A stretch of DNA of 55,124 bases from Candidatus Krumholzibacteriota bacterium (GTDB lineage: Bacteria > Krumholzibacteriota > Krumholzibacteriia > JAJRXK01): assembly GCA_024276305.1 (NCBI GenBank), contig JAJRXK010000033.1, forward strand, positions 1 to 55,124, in the 5' to 3' direction. The translations under genes and the position numbers were made by a program. Under the pieces are notes generated by a model that worked only from the letters and a program-made list of their open reading frames with translations, was not told where the DNA came from and made no database searches. Positions 35,726-49,128 of this stretch are shown here, in pieces. Position 1 is the first letter of the stretch. Each line of letters begins with the position of its first letter.

Positions 35726-37711
35726 TCAGTTGAAATAGTCCCACCGCAGCGAGAGGCGCATTTGACGACCACGTCGAAAGGTTCCCAGCACTTCCTCGAG
35801 CCGCGCATCGAGGAGGTTGTCATAGGAGATCCGCAGTTCGGCGTCGCGGATCTTCAACCACACTCGCAGATCCAGAACATAGAGCGGATCGGAGTCGCTG
35901 GCTCCGAGGACCACGTGGCGATCGTCGAAGCGGGGGCCGAGCACCTGTCCAACCAAGTCCATTCCCAAACGATTGTGCTGGGAGAAGAACGGACGCGACA
36001 GGCCGAGGTCGGCTCGCGCGGAGTAGAGCGGCCATCCTCCCCCCCGACTGCCACTCCTCCGCAGACTGCTCACCACGCGGTGGCCCGAGGCGGAGAAGGA
36101 GAATTCCTGACGATTCCAATGACGACGGGTCTGCAAGGTCCCGACGATCTGCTGGCGGTCGAGGCCCAGATCGCCCACGAAGGGTGCAGAGCCATCCGGG
36201 AGAGTCTCCCAGCCGATGCCATCGCGGAGTCTCCAGCTCTCGGCCCCGAGGCTCCACCGCCAATTCCACCAGATCCCCTCGCCTCGTAGAAATGCCAGAT
36301 CCTGGCGTTCCGAGAAGAGGCGCGCCCCACTTTCCCGACGCCAGGCGGTGACCGTGGGAAGATAGCCTCCGGATACGGGGATCACGGTGTCCCAGGTGGA
36401 CCATCCATCGCTTTCGAGAAGGGAAGGGGAGCGAAGAACTCGCCGGAATCCCGCCCGGATCTGCGACCGCTCTCCCACCGGAACTTGCCCTTCCCACCGC
36501 CCCCCCACGTCGACATCCCTCCGGCTGTTCTCGGCGTGGCTGAAGTCGGCGGCGATCAGGAAGGCCGGGCCACGCTGCGATCCAACCCGCCACCCCGGAG
36601 CAATCCGTGCCTTCATCACGCCGTTCACCGCGTGGATGGTGTCTCCCGCGGTCTCGAAGCGAGCCGCCTGCTCTTCCACTCCGAAGTCGAGGAACCATCC
36701 CCGTCCGTCGGCGGGACGACTCTGCCAACGCAGTCCTCTCCGGGACGCATCTCGGAACTCGCCGTGTCCCCGGTCGTCGATGTGCCAGTCCAAGTGGAAG
36801 AGTCGGAGATCACTGATCCGGGAAGGGCTCTCGCGGTGCAGCCCGAGACTGAGACGACCACTCCAACGCTCGACCGGATCCGGGCGACTGACGCTCCCGC
36901 GGAAGAACCGCGTCCCCCGGCCGAAGCGCAGACTCAACCGACCGAGATCGGTCTGCAAGTCGGCTCCCAGCACGAATCGTCGCATCTTGGATCGTCCCGC
37001 ATCCGGCGCTCCGACCACATTGGAGCTGAAGGAAAAGGGAGTCCCCAAATCGGTCTTCCACTCGCCGAAGTCCAGGCGCAACACACGATCGGCGTCGGGA
37101 GTCCGAAGAGTGACCGCGCGATAGAAGGACTCTCGGGCGGTCGAACTGAAGTGAGTCCTCATCCGAGTCCGTCCCTCGATCCCCCCCTCGGTCTGGAAGG
37201 CGAGGGAAGCTTCGCCTCCGGTCTGCCACCAGGCCTGGGCCGAGGATTGCAGACCGACCAACCCCGCGACCGGCAAATCCCAAAGAGCGGATTCGTCGTC
37301 GGAAGGATTCTGGCTGGGCACGCCATCGACGAAGATCTCGACCCACCCGGGATCGACCGGGCTGGTGTCGAGGAAGGCTCGCATTCCCCGGTCGCCATCG
37401 ACCCGAAGGGACAGACCGGGAGTGGCCCGCAGGACATCGTCCAGAGTCTCGGATCTGCGCTCGAGCAGCGCCTCGACGCCGAGGCGGGTCGCCATGCTCC
37501 GGGGCAGAGACCGAATCACCGGCGGAGGCGCCTCGGAGACGCCAAGACTCTCGGCCTCGGCTCGGGCGAGGGTATCCGCGGTGGAACCGGAGAGGGAATC
37601 GGAGGGGGCGAGGCTCGAGGTGTCCGGAGCGGCATCGGACTGCGCCAGCAGCCTGGACGGACCCGCCACCGACAAGAAGCCGACGCACAAGAGCAGGCGA
37701 AGATGCACCAT
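35726..37711 (-). CDS. TonB-dependent receptor-like outer-membrane protein
   Basis: 661 residues from ATG 37711, which begins a signal peptide (VHLRLLLCVGFLSVAGP, then LLAQ). After a low-complexity Ser/Asp-rich stretch comes a plug domain: LDDVLRATPGLSLRVDGDRG and EIFVDGVPSQNP are the usual plug landmarks. The rest alternates as beta strands and the protein ends LSLRWDYFN with an aromatic residue. Plug and barrel are short for a transporter, and no clear TonB box is seen. No TonB, ExbBD or ABC partner is nearby, and no recognisable riboswitch lies in the 102-base leader, so substrate is unknown. Confidence 0.83.
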   Translation of the reverse strand: MVHLRLLLCVGFLSVAGPSRLLAQSDAAPDTSSLAPSDSLSGSTADTLARAEAESLGVSEAPPPVIRSLPRSMATRLGVEALLERRSETLDDVLRATPGLSLRVDGDRGMRAFLDTSPVDPGWVEIFVDGVPSQNPSDDESALWDLPVAGLVGLQSSAQAWWQTGGEASLAFQTEGGIEGRTRMRTHFSSTARESFYRAVTLRTPDADRVLRLDFGEWKTDLGTPFSFSSNVVGAPDAGRSKMRRFVLGADLQTDLGRLSLRFGRGTRFFRGSVSRPDPVERWSGRLSLGLHRESPSRISDLRLFHLDWHIDDRGHGEFRDASRRGLRWQSRPADGRGWFLDFGVEEQAARFETAGDTIHAVNGVMKARIAPGWRVGSQRGPAFLIAADFSHAENSRRDVDVGGRWEGQVPVGERSQIRAGFRRVLRSPSLLESDGWSTWDTVIPVSGGYLPTVTAWRRESGARLFSERQDLAFLRGEGIWWNWRWSLGAESWRLRDGIGWETLPDGSAPFVGDLGLDRQQIVGTLQTRRHWNRQEFSFSASGHRVVSSLRRSGSRGGGWPLYSARADLGLSRPFFSQHNRLGMDLVGQVLGPRFDDRHVVLGASDSDPLYVLDLRVWLKIRDAELRISYDNLLDARLEEVLGTFRRGRQMRLSLRWDYFN

Positions 37712-37813
37712 AGCCAGACCCTGGGGTGGATCGCTGAGAAGCGGGACCCCGCACCCTAACCCATGAAGCTCGGTGGAGGCAAGGCTCACCGCCCAGAAGA
37801 ACCCCGTGGAGAA

Positions 37814-39226
37814 TCAGGGTTCGGTGTGAGCGGCGTGGAGCTGCCGCAAGTGATCTCCCACATCGCGGAAGGAGGCGTCGACGATGGCGACTCTCTCGAA
37901 ACTCTCGATGGCTGCACCCACTTCATCCCGGGCTTCGTAGGCCTGCCCGAGACCGTAGAGCAGGCCCATGTACGCCGACTCGGGGTGGCCGAGAACCTCC
38001 AACCCCCGTTGGAAGAGTTCGATCGCCCCCTCCGCGTCTCCCGTCTCGAGACGACAGTTGGCCGCCATCTCCAAGGCCCGCATCCGGAATTCTTCGGACT
38101 CCGACGCCCGGAGAAATGCCTGGACCGCCTGCTCCGTGAGTCCCATGTCCGCGTAGACCATGCCCAAATCGTATTGCCCGGCGTGGTCGTCGGGATCGAC
38201 ATGATCTGCCATCTGGCCCTCCATCTCCGCTGCGATGGTCTCGAGCTGCTCCTCTTCGGTGGTCCCGAGATCGAGGTCGCCGTCGGAAAGAATGGCATCG
38301 AGCAGGTCCACGGCTTCGGAGGGTTCGGCGGCTTCGACCACACCTTCGGCTTCGGGGGATTCTTGGGATTGGGAGGCTTCCTCGGCTCCGGACCCATCCT
38401 CGATTTCGACCACGACCTCGGTCTCCACCTCCTCGTCTTCCCCGCCGAGATCGAAGCCCAGGTCCATGTCGCTGGCATCGAGCTCCACCCGCCCGGAGAT
38501 CGGAGTCCCCTCCTCTCCATCGGAGTCGGTCGAAGCGGAGTGGAGATCTTCGAAGTCCAAGTCCTGCGGCAGGTCTTCCGGAGGAGCGGCATCCCGATAG
38601 GCGACGTAGGCCGGCAAGGCGTCGAGCTGCTCGAAGACACTGCGGGCGTGGTCGATGTATTTGGCCGCGATGTCGGTCTCTCCCTCCCGACGAGCCAGGG
38701 AGGCTTTGGCCACCAAGACCTGGGCCCGCTCCTGCTGGGCATCCCAGCGTTCGAAAAGGCCGTCCAACTCGGACAATACTTCCGGCTCGTCGCCCCAGCG
38801 CTCGAGGACCTCGGAAGAACGGCGAAGAAAGGCCGATCGGCCCTCTTCGGGGACCACGTCTGCGGTTCGCAAGTAGTCCAGGAAGGATCGCACCGCCTCG
38901 GTCTCGAGCCCTTGCTCGCTGCGGATTTCGGCCAGCTCCCACAGACTGTCGAAGTGGTGAGGATCCTGCCGGAGCACCTTCTTGAGGATGGCCACCGCGT
39001 TGTTGGTCAGGCCCACGGCCCGATAGAGTCCCGCCGCCTCGCGGAAGCATTCGACCGCTCGCGGAAGCTCACCCATTTTGAGATGAATGTCCCCCAACTC
39101 ATTGCGATATCCAGCGTTGCTCTTCTCGCTATCACAGATCTGCTCGTAGAGCGCCACGGCCTTGTCGTAGCGACGCGCTCTCAGTTCCTGTTGTGCCTGC
39201 CGACGCAGGTCGCTGATCTTCGACAC
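37814..39226 (-). CDS. TPR-repeat protein with acidic central region
   Basis: 470 residues, no signal peptide, so likely cytosolic. TPR units fill the first 130 residues (RYDKAVALYEQICDSEKSN, GELPRAVECFREAAGLYRAV, NAVAILKKVLRQDPHHFDSL) and the last 120 (GLTEQAVQAFLRASESEE, GDAEGAIELFQRGLEVLG). Between them, about 215-345, is a highly acidic Glu/Asp/Ser segment of low complexity. The layout resembles TPR scaffolds found in myxobacteria and related groups; partners are unknown. GTG start at 39226 with GAGGAG five bases upstream. Confidence 0.82.
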   Translation of the reverse strand: MSKISDLRRQAQQELRARRYDKAVALYEQICDSEKSNAGYRNELGDIHLKMGELPRAVECFREAAGLYRAVGLTNNAVAILKKVLRQDPHHFDSLWELAEIRSEQGLETEAVRSFLDYLRTADVVPEEGRSAFLRRSSEVLERWGDEPEVLSELDGLFERWDAQQERAQVLVAKASLARREGETDIAAKYIDHARSVFEQLDALPAYVAYRDAAPPEDLPQDLDFEDLHSASTDSDGEEGTPISGRVELDASDMDLGFDLGGEDEEVETEVVVEIEDGSGAEEASQSQESPEAEGVVEAAEPSEAVDLLDAILSDGDLDLGTTEEEQLETIAAEMEGQMADHVDPDDHAGQYDLGMVYADMGLTEQAVQAFLRASESEEFRMRALEMAANCRLETGDAEGAIELFQRGLEVLGHPESAYMGLLYGLGQAYEARDEVGAAIESFERVAIVDASFRDVGDHLRQLHAAHTEP

Positions 39227-39298
39227 GCGCACTCCTCGGGCGGCGGGCGGCTCCACCCCTCGGACGGGGTGGGCGGTGCAAACACCGCGATGCGTTCT

Positions 39299-39326
39299 GC
39301 CATACTGCTGTTGGTTGCCAAAGCAA
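39299..39326 (-). promoter_or_regulatory. Possible sigma-70 promoter of the TPR gene
   Basis: Minus-strand TTGCTT (39326-39321), 16 bases, TATGGC (39304-39299), about 70 bases before the start codon. A modest match, supported mainly by its position after the hut terminator hairpins. Confidence 0.33.
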
Positions 39327-39345
39327 GGTGCCCTGTCGGGCACCT
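39326..39345 (-). terminator. Hairpin in the hutI-TPR gap
   Basis: Perfect 8-base stem AGGTGCCC/GGGCACCT with a four-base loop, followed on the minus strand by TGCTTT. It probably ends or attenuates the hutUI transcript, together with the 5-base G/C stem at 39490-39504. The remainder of this 290-base gap has no gene that I can support. Confidence 0.45.
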
Positions 39346-39489
39346 CCTTCCGCCGGCACGGGAAAGAGCGGCTCCAACCTCCGAAGGCACGGCAATGCGG
39401 GCACTCCGAGGGGCCGATTGGGCGATTCTCCCCCATCCACCCCCGCTCCTAGCAAATCCGTGACCAGAAGGCAGTGCGCGGAAGAAGTC

Positions 39490-39504
39490 GGGGGGTCGGC
39501 CCCC
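39490..39504 (-). terminator. Small GC hairpin 12 bases after hutI
   Basis: Five-base all-G/C stem with a four-base loop directly after the hutI stop. No T run follows, so as a terminator it would be weak; it may just protect the 3' end. Confidence 0.3.
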
Positions 39505-39516
39505 ATTTCTCCTCCC

Positions 39517-40800
39517 TCAACCCTCACGCCGCAGGTAGACGCGGTGTCCTCCGAGGTAGGTGGCCTGCACCGCCTCCAGACCCAGATGATGGAGGGTCCC
39601 GTCGATGGTCGCTTCGCGGAGAATCACCAAGTCGGCTCGCTTGCCCACCTCCAGGCTCCCCACCTCCTCCGAGAGGCGGAGGGCGTGGGCCGCGTTGACG
39701 GTCGCCATGTTGAGGACCTCGTGGGGATGAAGCCCGAGGCGAGTGCAGGCGATGGACATGGTCAGGGGAAGGGACTCGCAGTAATTGCTACCCGGATTGA
39801 AGTCCGTGGCCAAGGCCACCACCGCTCCCGCGTCGATCAGGCGCCGGGCCGGAGCCCAGTGGTCCAGACCCAAGGAGAAGATCGTCCCCGGCAGGAGAAC
39901 CGCGACGGTGGAGGAATTCGAGAGGGCATCGATGCCCCCCTCGTCGATACAGCCGAGGTGGTCGGCGCTGTCAGCTCCGACCTCTGCGGCCAGCGCTGCG
40001 CCTCCGCTGCCCTCCAATTCATCGGCGTGGACCGTGGCTCGCAGCCCGAGTTCTCGACCGCGTACCAGGACTCTCCGAGCTTGGTCGACGGTGAAGACCC
40101 CGGGTTCGCAGAACACGTCGACCCTCTCGGCCAATCCCTCTTCCACGATCCGGGGCAGGATCTCCGAGAGCACGAGATCCACATAGTCCTCCCGGCGATC
40201 CCGGAACTCGTCGGGGAATTCGTGGGCCGCCAAACAGGTCCGCACCACGGTAGGCAATTCGGCCTCTTCGGAGAGGGTCCGAAGAACCCGCAGAGCCTTG
40301 AGCTCCGCCTCGACCGAGAGTCCATAGCCGCTCTTGACCTCGACGGTGGTGGTTCCGTAGCGGAGCATCGCCCTCAGCCGGCGACGAGTGACCTCGACCA
40401 AGGCCCCCTCCCGAGCCTCTCGGAAGTCCCGCACGCTGGCTCGGATCCCTCCTCCGTCGGCCGCGATGCTCTGGTAGCTCTCTCCCACCAGTCGACGTCC
40501 GAACTCCTCGCTGCGCGCGGTGGTGAAGACGGCATGAGTATGGGGATCGACCAATCCGGGGATCACCGCATGGCCCTCGGCGTCTTCCACTTCCGCTCCG
40601 GGCAGGATCTGGACGCGATCGCGGACCGACTCCGTGGTTCCCACCGCCACGATACGCCCGCCCCGAGCCGCAACCGCTCCCGGCTCGAAGATCCCGACCT
40701 GCCGCAACTCCGAACCTCGACGGGGCGAAGTCCCTCCGCCACCCATCGAGTAGAGCCGAGCGGCATTCTCCACCAAGAAGTCGGCCGGAATGCGACTCAC
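39517..40800 (-). CDS. hutI: Imidazolonepropionase
   Basis: Third enzyme of histidine degradation, opening imidazolonepropionate to formiminoglutamate; metal-dependent amidohydrolase. 427 residues. Metal ligands His87 and His89 in VDPHTHAVF; substrate motifs [10 protein letters not shown] and VEVKSGYGL; further metal/catalytic positions in [21 protein letters not shown] and [11 protein letters not shown] start overlaps the hutU stop (GTGA). Confidence 0.96.
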   Translation of the reverse strand: MSRIPADFLVENAARLYSMGGGGTSPRRGSELRQVGIFEPGAVAARGGRIVAVGTTESVRDRVQILPGAEVEDAEGHAVIPGLVDPHTHAVFTTARSEEFGRRLVGESYQSIAADGGGIRASVRDFREAREGALVEVTRRRLRAMLRYGTTTVEVKSGYGLSVEAELKALRVLRTLSEEAELPTVVRTCLAAHEFPDEFRDRREDYVDLVLSEILPRIVEEGLAERVDVFCEPGVFTVDQARRVLVRGRELGLRATVHADELEGSGGAALAAEVGADSADHLGCIDEGGIDALSNSSTVAVLLPGTIFSLGLDHWAPARRLIDAGAVVALATDFNPGSNYCESLPLTMSIACTRLGLHPHEVLNMATVNAAHALRLSEEVGSLEVGKRADLVILREATIDGTLHHLGLEAVQATYLGGHRVYLRREG

Positions 40801-42470
40801 GACGCCCCCCCGCCGGCAGGCATGGGAAAGTCGATGCCGGCCCCCTCCGCAAAGTTCATGGCCTCGGGATAGCCCGCGTCGTAATGACGCGCGACGCCCA
40901 TCAGAGGGTCGGAAGTCAGAACTCTTCGGAGCCGAGCTTCTGCTTCCGCACTTCCATCGGCCACGATCACTTGGCCCGCGTGGATGGCCAGACCCATGCC
41001 CACCCCTCCTCCGTGGTGCACCGACACCCAGCTCGCTCCGTTCACCGCGTTGATGAGCGCATTGAGAATGGGCCAGTCGGCCACCGCATCGCTGCCGTCG
41101 CGCATCGCTTCGGTCTCTCGATAGGGGCTGGCCACCGAACCGCTGTCGAGATGGTCCCTTCCGATCACCAGTGGGGCCTTCACCCTTCCACTCCGCACCA
41201 ACTCATTGAAGGCGAGCCCGGCCCGCGCCCGCTGCCCATATCCCAGCCAGCAGATCCTGGCCGGCAGAGCCTGGAAGGCAACCTGTTCTCTCGCCATCTC
41301 GATCCACCGTCGGAGATGAGGCTCTTCCTCCCCGAAGAGTTCGATGATCACTTCATCGGTGGCGGCGATATCCGCTTCGTCCCCACTCAGGGCCACCCAG
41401 CGAAAAGGCCCTTTGCCCTCGCAGAAGAGATCGCGAATATAGGCCGGCACGAATCCGGGATAATCGAAGGCCCGCGTGAATCCCGCGTCTTGGGCCATGC
41501 CCCGCAGGTTGTTGCCGTAGTCGAAGACGATGCTGCCCGCATCGGCGAAGCCCACCATGGCCTCGCAATGCTCCCGCATCGCGCGTCGAGCCTCGGTCTG
41601 ATAGGTGGCGGGATCGCTCTTGCGCAGCTCGAGAGCCTCCTCCAACGATCGTCCGTTGGGGATGTAGCCCTCGAGAGGATCGTGGGCCGAGGTCTGGTCG
41701 GTGACGATGTCCATGGCCTCGCCGCGTCGCAGGAGCTCGGGAAGCAGGTCGGCGCAGTTTCCCACGAGTCCGATGCTGTAGGGTCGGCCTTCGGCCGCGG
41801 CCTCACGGCAGCGGGCGAGGGCGGTATCGAGATCGTCGGAGGAGTCCATGACGTAGCGCGTCTCGAGTCGACGCTCGATGCGATGGGGATCGACATCGAT
41901 GCAGAGCGCCACCCCGTGATTCATGGTGATGGCCAGAGGCTGGGCCCCACCCATGCCCCCAAGACCACCGGTGAGGCAGATCTTTCCCCGCAGATCTTCC
42001 CACCCTTCCTTGCGGGCCAGGGCGGCGAAGGTCTCGTAAGTCCCCTGCAGAATCCCCTGGGTGCCGATGTAGATCCAACTTCCCGCGGTCATCTGACCGT
42101 ACATCATGAGCCCTTTGCGATCGAGCTCATCGAAGTGTTCCCAGGTGGCCCACCGTGGAACGAGGAGGGAGTTCGCAATGAGGACCCGCGGCGCGTCCGG
42201 ATGGCTGGGCATCACCGCCACCGGTTTGCCACTCTGCACGAGAAGGGTCTGGTCGTTCTCGAGTTCGCGCAGACAGCGCAGGATCGCGTCGAAGCTCTCC
42301 CAATTCCGAGCCGCTTTGCCCCGCCCACCGTAGACCACGAGTTCCTCGGGAATCTCCGCATTCTCGGGATCGAGGTTGTTCTGGATCATGCGGTAGGCCG
42401 CTTCCTGCACCCACCCCTTGCAATGGAGTTCGCTCCCTCGCGGAGCGCGTACCTCTCTAGCCGATGACAT
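40797..42470 (-). CDS. hutU: Urocanate hydratase
   Basis: NAD-dependent second enzyme of histidine degradation. 557 residues, usual length. NAD-binding [16 protein letters not shown] and the catalytic-loop region [15 protein letters not shown] with the conserved Cys are clear, as are [17 protein letters not shown] and [12 protein letters not shown]. The ATG at 42470 gives the normal N-terminus ([19 protein letters not shown]); an upstream extension is rejected. hutH and hutG/F are not in the window. It follows the broken dinG by 105 bases. Confidence 0.96.
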   Translation of the reverse strand: MSSAREVRAPRGSELHCKGWVQEAAYRMIQNNLDPENAEIPEELVVYGGRGKAARNWESFDAILRCLRELENDQTLLVQSGKPVAVMPSHPDAPRVLIANSLLVPRWATWEHFDELDRKGLMMYGQMTAGSWIYIGTQGILQGTYETFAALARKEGWEDLRGKICLTGGLGGMGGAQPLAITMNHGVALCIDVDPHRIERRLETRYVMDSSDDLDTALARCREAAAEGRPYSIGLVGNCADLLPELLRRGEAMDIVTDQTSAHDPLEGYIPNGRSLEEALELRKSDPATYQTEARRAMREHCEAMVGFADAGSIVFDYGNNLRGMAQDAGFTRAFDYPGFVPAYIRDLFCEGKGPFRWVALSGDEADIAATDEVIIELFGEEEPHLRRWIEMAREQVAFQALPARICWLGYGQRARAGLAFNELVRSGRVKAPLVIGRDHLDSGSVASPYRETEAMRDGSDAVADWPILNALINAVNGASWVSVHHGGGVGMGLAIHAGQVIVADGSAEAEARLRRVLTSDPLMGVARHYDAGYPEAMNFAEGAGIDFPMPAGGGAS

Positions 42471-42575
42471 CTCGCCAGCCCTCATACCAAGAGAAAGAAC
42501 CATGGGAAGACAGGAGAGCAGAATAACCCCACCCTCTCGCCGACAACAGGGGAAAGCCATCGACCTCCGGCAGGC

Positions 42576-43349
42576 TCAGCCTCGATTCGACCGGGCTTGG
42601 GAACTGCCCTCGCGCAGGAATCGAATGCTCCGCTCTCCAACCTCGTCCAGGGTGGGGACCAAGTCGCAGAGCCGAGGCATGGACTTGAGAAAGGTCACCC
42701 CGTAGGGCCTGGTCTGGAGGCGGCGATCGAGGAGGAGAACCACTCCCCGGTCCCCGTGGCTGCGCAGGAGCCGCCCCACTCCCTGCTTGAGCCGAAGAAC
42801 CGCGTCCACCAAGGACACATCCTGAAAAGGATCCCGACCGAGACGCCGCGCTCGCTCGTAGCGCCCTTCGGTCACCGGCTCGGTGGGCACCGCAAAGGGG
42901 AGTCGCGGCACGACCAATACCTCGAGCTCCTGTCCCGGAAAGTCCACGCCCTCCCAAAAGGCCCCCGTAGCCACCAAGACCGCGGCCCGCGACCGCCGGA
43001 AACGATCGACCAGCGTGGACCTGGCGGTTCCCGGATGTTGGGCCAAGATCTCCGGCGTCAGGCCCTCCTGTCCGGTGACGAAGAGTTCGCCCCGCGCGGC
43101 CTCGACCCGAATCCGCAAATCCTCTTGGACCTGCTCGACGAAGCGATAGCTCGTGCAAAGCACCAGAATCTTGGTCGGAAGGGCGAGCGCGATCTGCCCC
43201 ACCACTGCGGCCACCGCGGCCGCGAAGGAGGCGTCATTCGGGTCGGGCAGATCCAGGGCCGTGAGCAGGAGAGTCTGCTCTTCGTGTCGGAAGGGACTCG
43301 GGACCTGCAAGCTGTCCGTGAATCGGCTCACCTTGGAGAAGCCGACCGA
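42576..43349 (-). pseudogene. dinG: DinG-family helicase, 3' part after in-frame stop
   Basis: This is the second RecA-like domain of the helicase encoded at 43350-45284. It continues in the same frame directly after a TAA codon (43352-43350). Motifs: LVLCTSYRFVEQVQEDL, VATGAFWEGVDFPG (motif V), and QGVGRLLRS (motif VI, with the arginine finger). Re-initiation at a GTG at 43331 is conceivable, but half a helicase would not be active alone. Either the gene is broken by a nonsense change, the base call is wrong, or the stop is read through. Confidence 0.82.
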
Positions 43350-47380
<4,031 letters not shown>

Positions 47381-47422
47381 TCAGAGTGCCACATCGAAGC
47401 GGTCTGGCCAACCTTCTGCCGA

Positions 47423-48175
47423 TCAGAACTCCTGGGTGAGGGCCAGATGGAGTTTGCCTCGATCGAGGGAGACCCGTTCGGCGAAACCGATGGAGAGGTC
47501 CAGCGCACCGGCCTTGGTGGGAGAGCGCAGACCCACCCCGAAGCCGAAGAGCCATCGCTCCACGGCCTGCAGACCCGCCTCGCTCTCCTGGGTCTCACGA
47601 ATCCATCCCACGTCCGAAAAGAGATAGGCCTGGCCGGACCTCGCCGGACCCAGGACCCACTCCGCGCTGCCGAAGCCCGTGCGGTCCCCGTGGAATTGCT
47701 CTTCTCGATATCCTCGGACGGACCGAGCTCCTCCCACCGTCCACTGTTCTCCTCGGGGAAGGGGAAGCTCCGCGCCCTCCACGCTCTGCCATCGCAGCCG
47801 CACTTCGAGGGCGACGGTCCGAGACCAGGCCGCTCCCCATGCGGTCTCGGCGTCCACGATGGTCTGGGTCGTGGACCGAGAGATGCTTTCGTCGGCCTGT
47901 CCCACGCGAGATCGCTCGGAGATCTGGGCGGCATCCACCCTCGACACCAACCGGCCGTAGACCCCCCGACCCACCGGCCGCTCGACCACCCATCCGAGCG
48001 TGGCCCCCAATCGCCGGCGCCACCGAATGCGACCGTTCTCACCGGCAAAAGTCGTGCGTTCGAATTGGGCGTGCACTTCCAGCCGCCGTCCTCCCCGGCC
48101 CAGGAACTCGGCACTGAGGCCGAGGTCGACGCGATCGTAGAGATCGTCCTCGTGCAGCGTCCCCAACGCGAAACG
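47423..48175 (-). pseudogene. TamA/BamA-like Omp85 protein, barrel part in shifted frame
   Basis: C-terminal beta-barrel of the Omp85 protein that starts at 49128, in a different frame. From about 48175 this frame reads RFALGTLHEDDLYDRVDLGL and continues for about 250 residues of alternating strands to LHLALTQEF, ending in Phe as outer-membrane barrels do. GGARSVRGYREEQFHG near the middle is the Omp85 motif with the lid-lock VRGY/F/ loop. The barrel is clearly under coding constraint, so the break is recent or an error. Confidence 0.8.
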
Positions 48176-49128
48176 AGATCGAAGGGCAGTCCGAAGGCCG
48201 TCGGTTCGACCATCTCCAGTCGCAGACGGCGTCGCTGGACTCCATCGTCCGTCCACTGCCCCTCGAAGGACCGAGCGGTTCCGAAGAGATCGCGAAGGGA
48301 GACCTGGACGTCCCCCGAGACTCGGCTCTGCCCCTGGGCGTCCCTCACGATCCCCACTGCGGCCGAGGCCCGACCGAAACTCTCTCCCTGCCGCACCCTC
48401 ATCTGAACCAACACCGCGTCGTCGCCCTCGTGGGTCGGAGTGACGGCGGCGTCCTCGACCTCCTCGATCAATCCCCGACGCCGCAGACGCTCCTCCGCCA
48501 GACGCAACGCGGCATCATCGTAGAGAGCGTGAAGGCGAATCCCACTGAGCTCGGCCAGGACTTCCGGACGGGTGTGGGTCGCACCTTCGACCTCGACCTT
48601 ACCCACCGTCCGTCGCCGTTCGAGATAGAGGGAGAGAACCAAATCGACCCCCCCTCGGACCGAATCGGCGGCGAGCGACACCAACCCCACACTGGCGAAG
48701 GGATAGCCCTCTTCCCCCAGGGATTGCAGGCCCTTCCGGAGACGCGAGGGCCACTCCAGCGCGGCAACGGGGCTGCCGCGATCGAGGTGGGCCGCGCTGC
48801 CGAAGAGCGCGGCCAGACCCCGGTCGGCGCAGCGAATCTCCACCGATTCGATCTTGGCCCGAGGCCCGGACTCGAGGTGCAGGGATGGCCCCTCCCACCG
48901 CAGACGAGCCCACCACCAGCCTCGGTCCCGCAGGGCCCGGTAGAACTCCACCATCCAGTCGTGGCGAGTGCGGGGGCCCTCTCCCACCACCGAAGCCACC
49001 CATCCTGCGACCTCGTCGGAAGCCACCACCGAGGGCTTGGCCACGAGCTCCTGCCCACGGACTTCGGAGGAGACGAGAACGGTGCCCATCGCCACGGCCC
49101 AGGAGAGGATCCATGCGAGTCTGCGCAT
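48173..49128 (-). pseudogene. TamA/BamA-like Omp85 protein, N-terminal POTRA part
   Basis: Signal peptide (MRRLAWILSWAVAMGTVLVS, cleavage near VRGQ) followed by POTRA-like repeats (about 60-240), including VGKVEVEGATHTRPEVLAEL and RLAEERLRRRGLIEEVE. Around 48173-48180 the frame must shift by one base to enter the barrel; the unshifted frame runs on with low-quality, Arg/Ser/Pro-rich sequence to 47134. The joined protein would be about 569 residues, like TamA. It may help insert the large neighbouring barrel protein, whose stop overlaps its start (TGATG). Confidence 0.82.

Noticed and set aside
37712-37813. Possible cobalamin riboswitch before the TonB-dependent receptor
   Set aside because: The leader is only about 100 bases, and the conserved cobalamin-box elements are not visible; only small GC hairpins are seen.
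42471-42575. Possible promoter before hutU (TTGTCG and TATTCT)
   Set aside because: The spacer is only 15 bases, outside the usual range, and both hexamers are poor.
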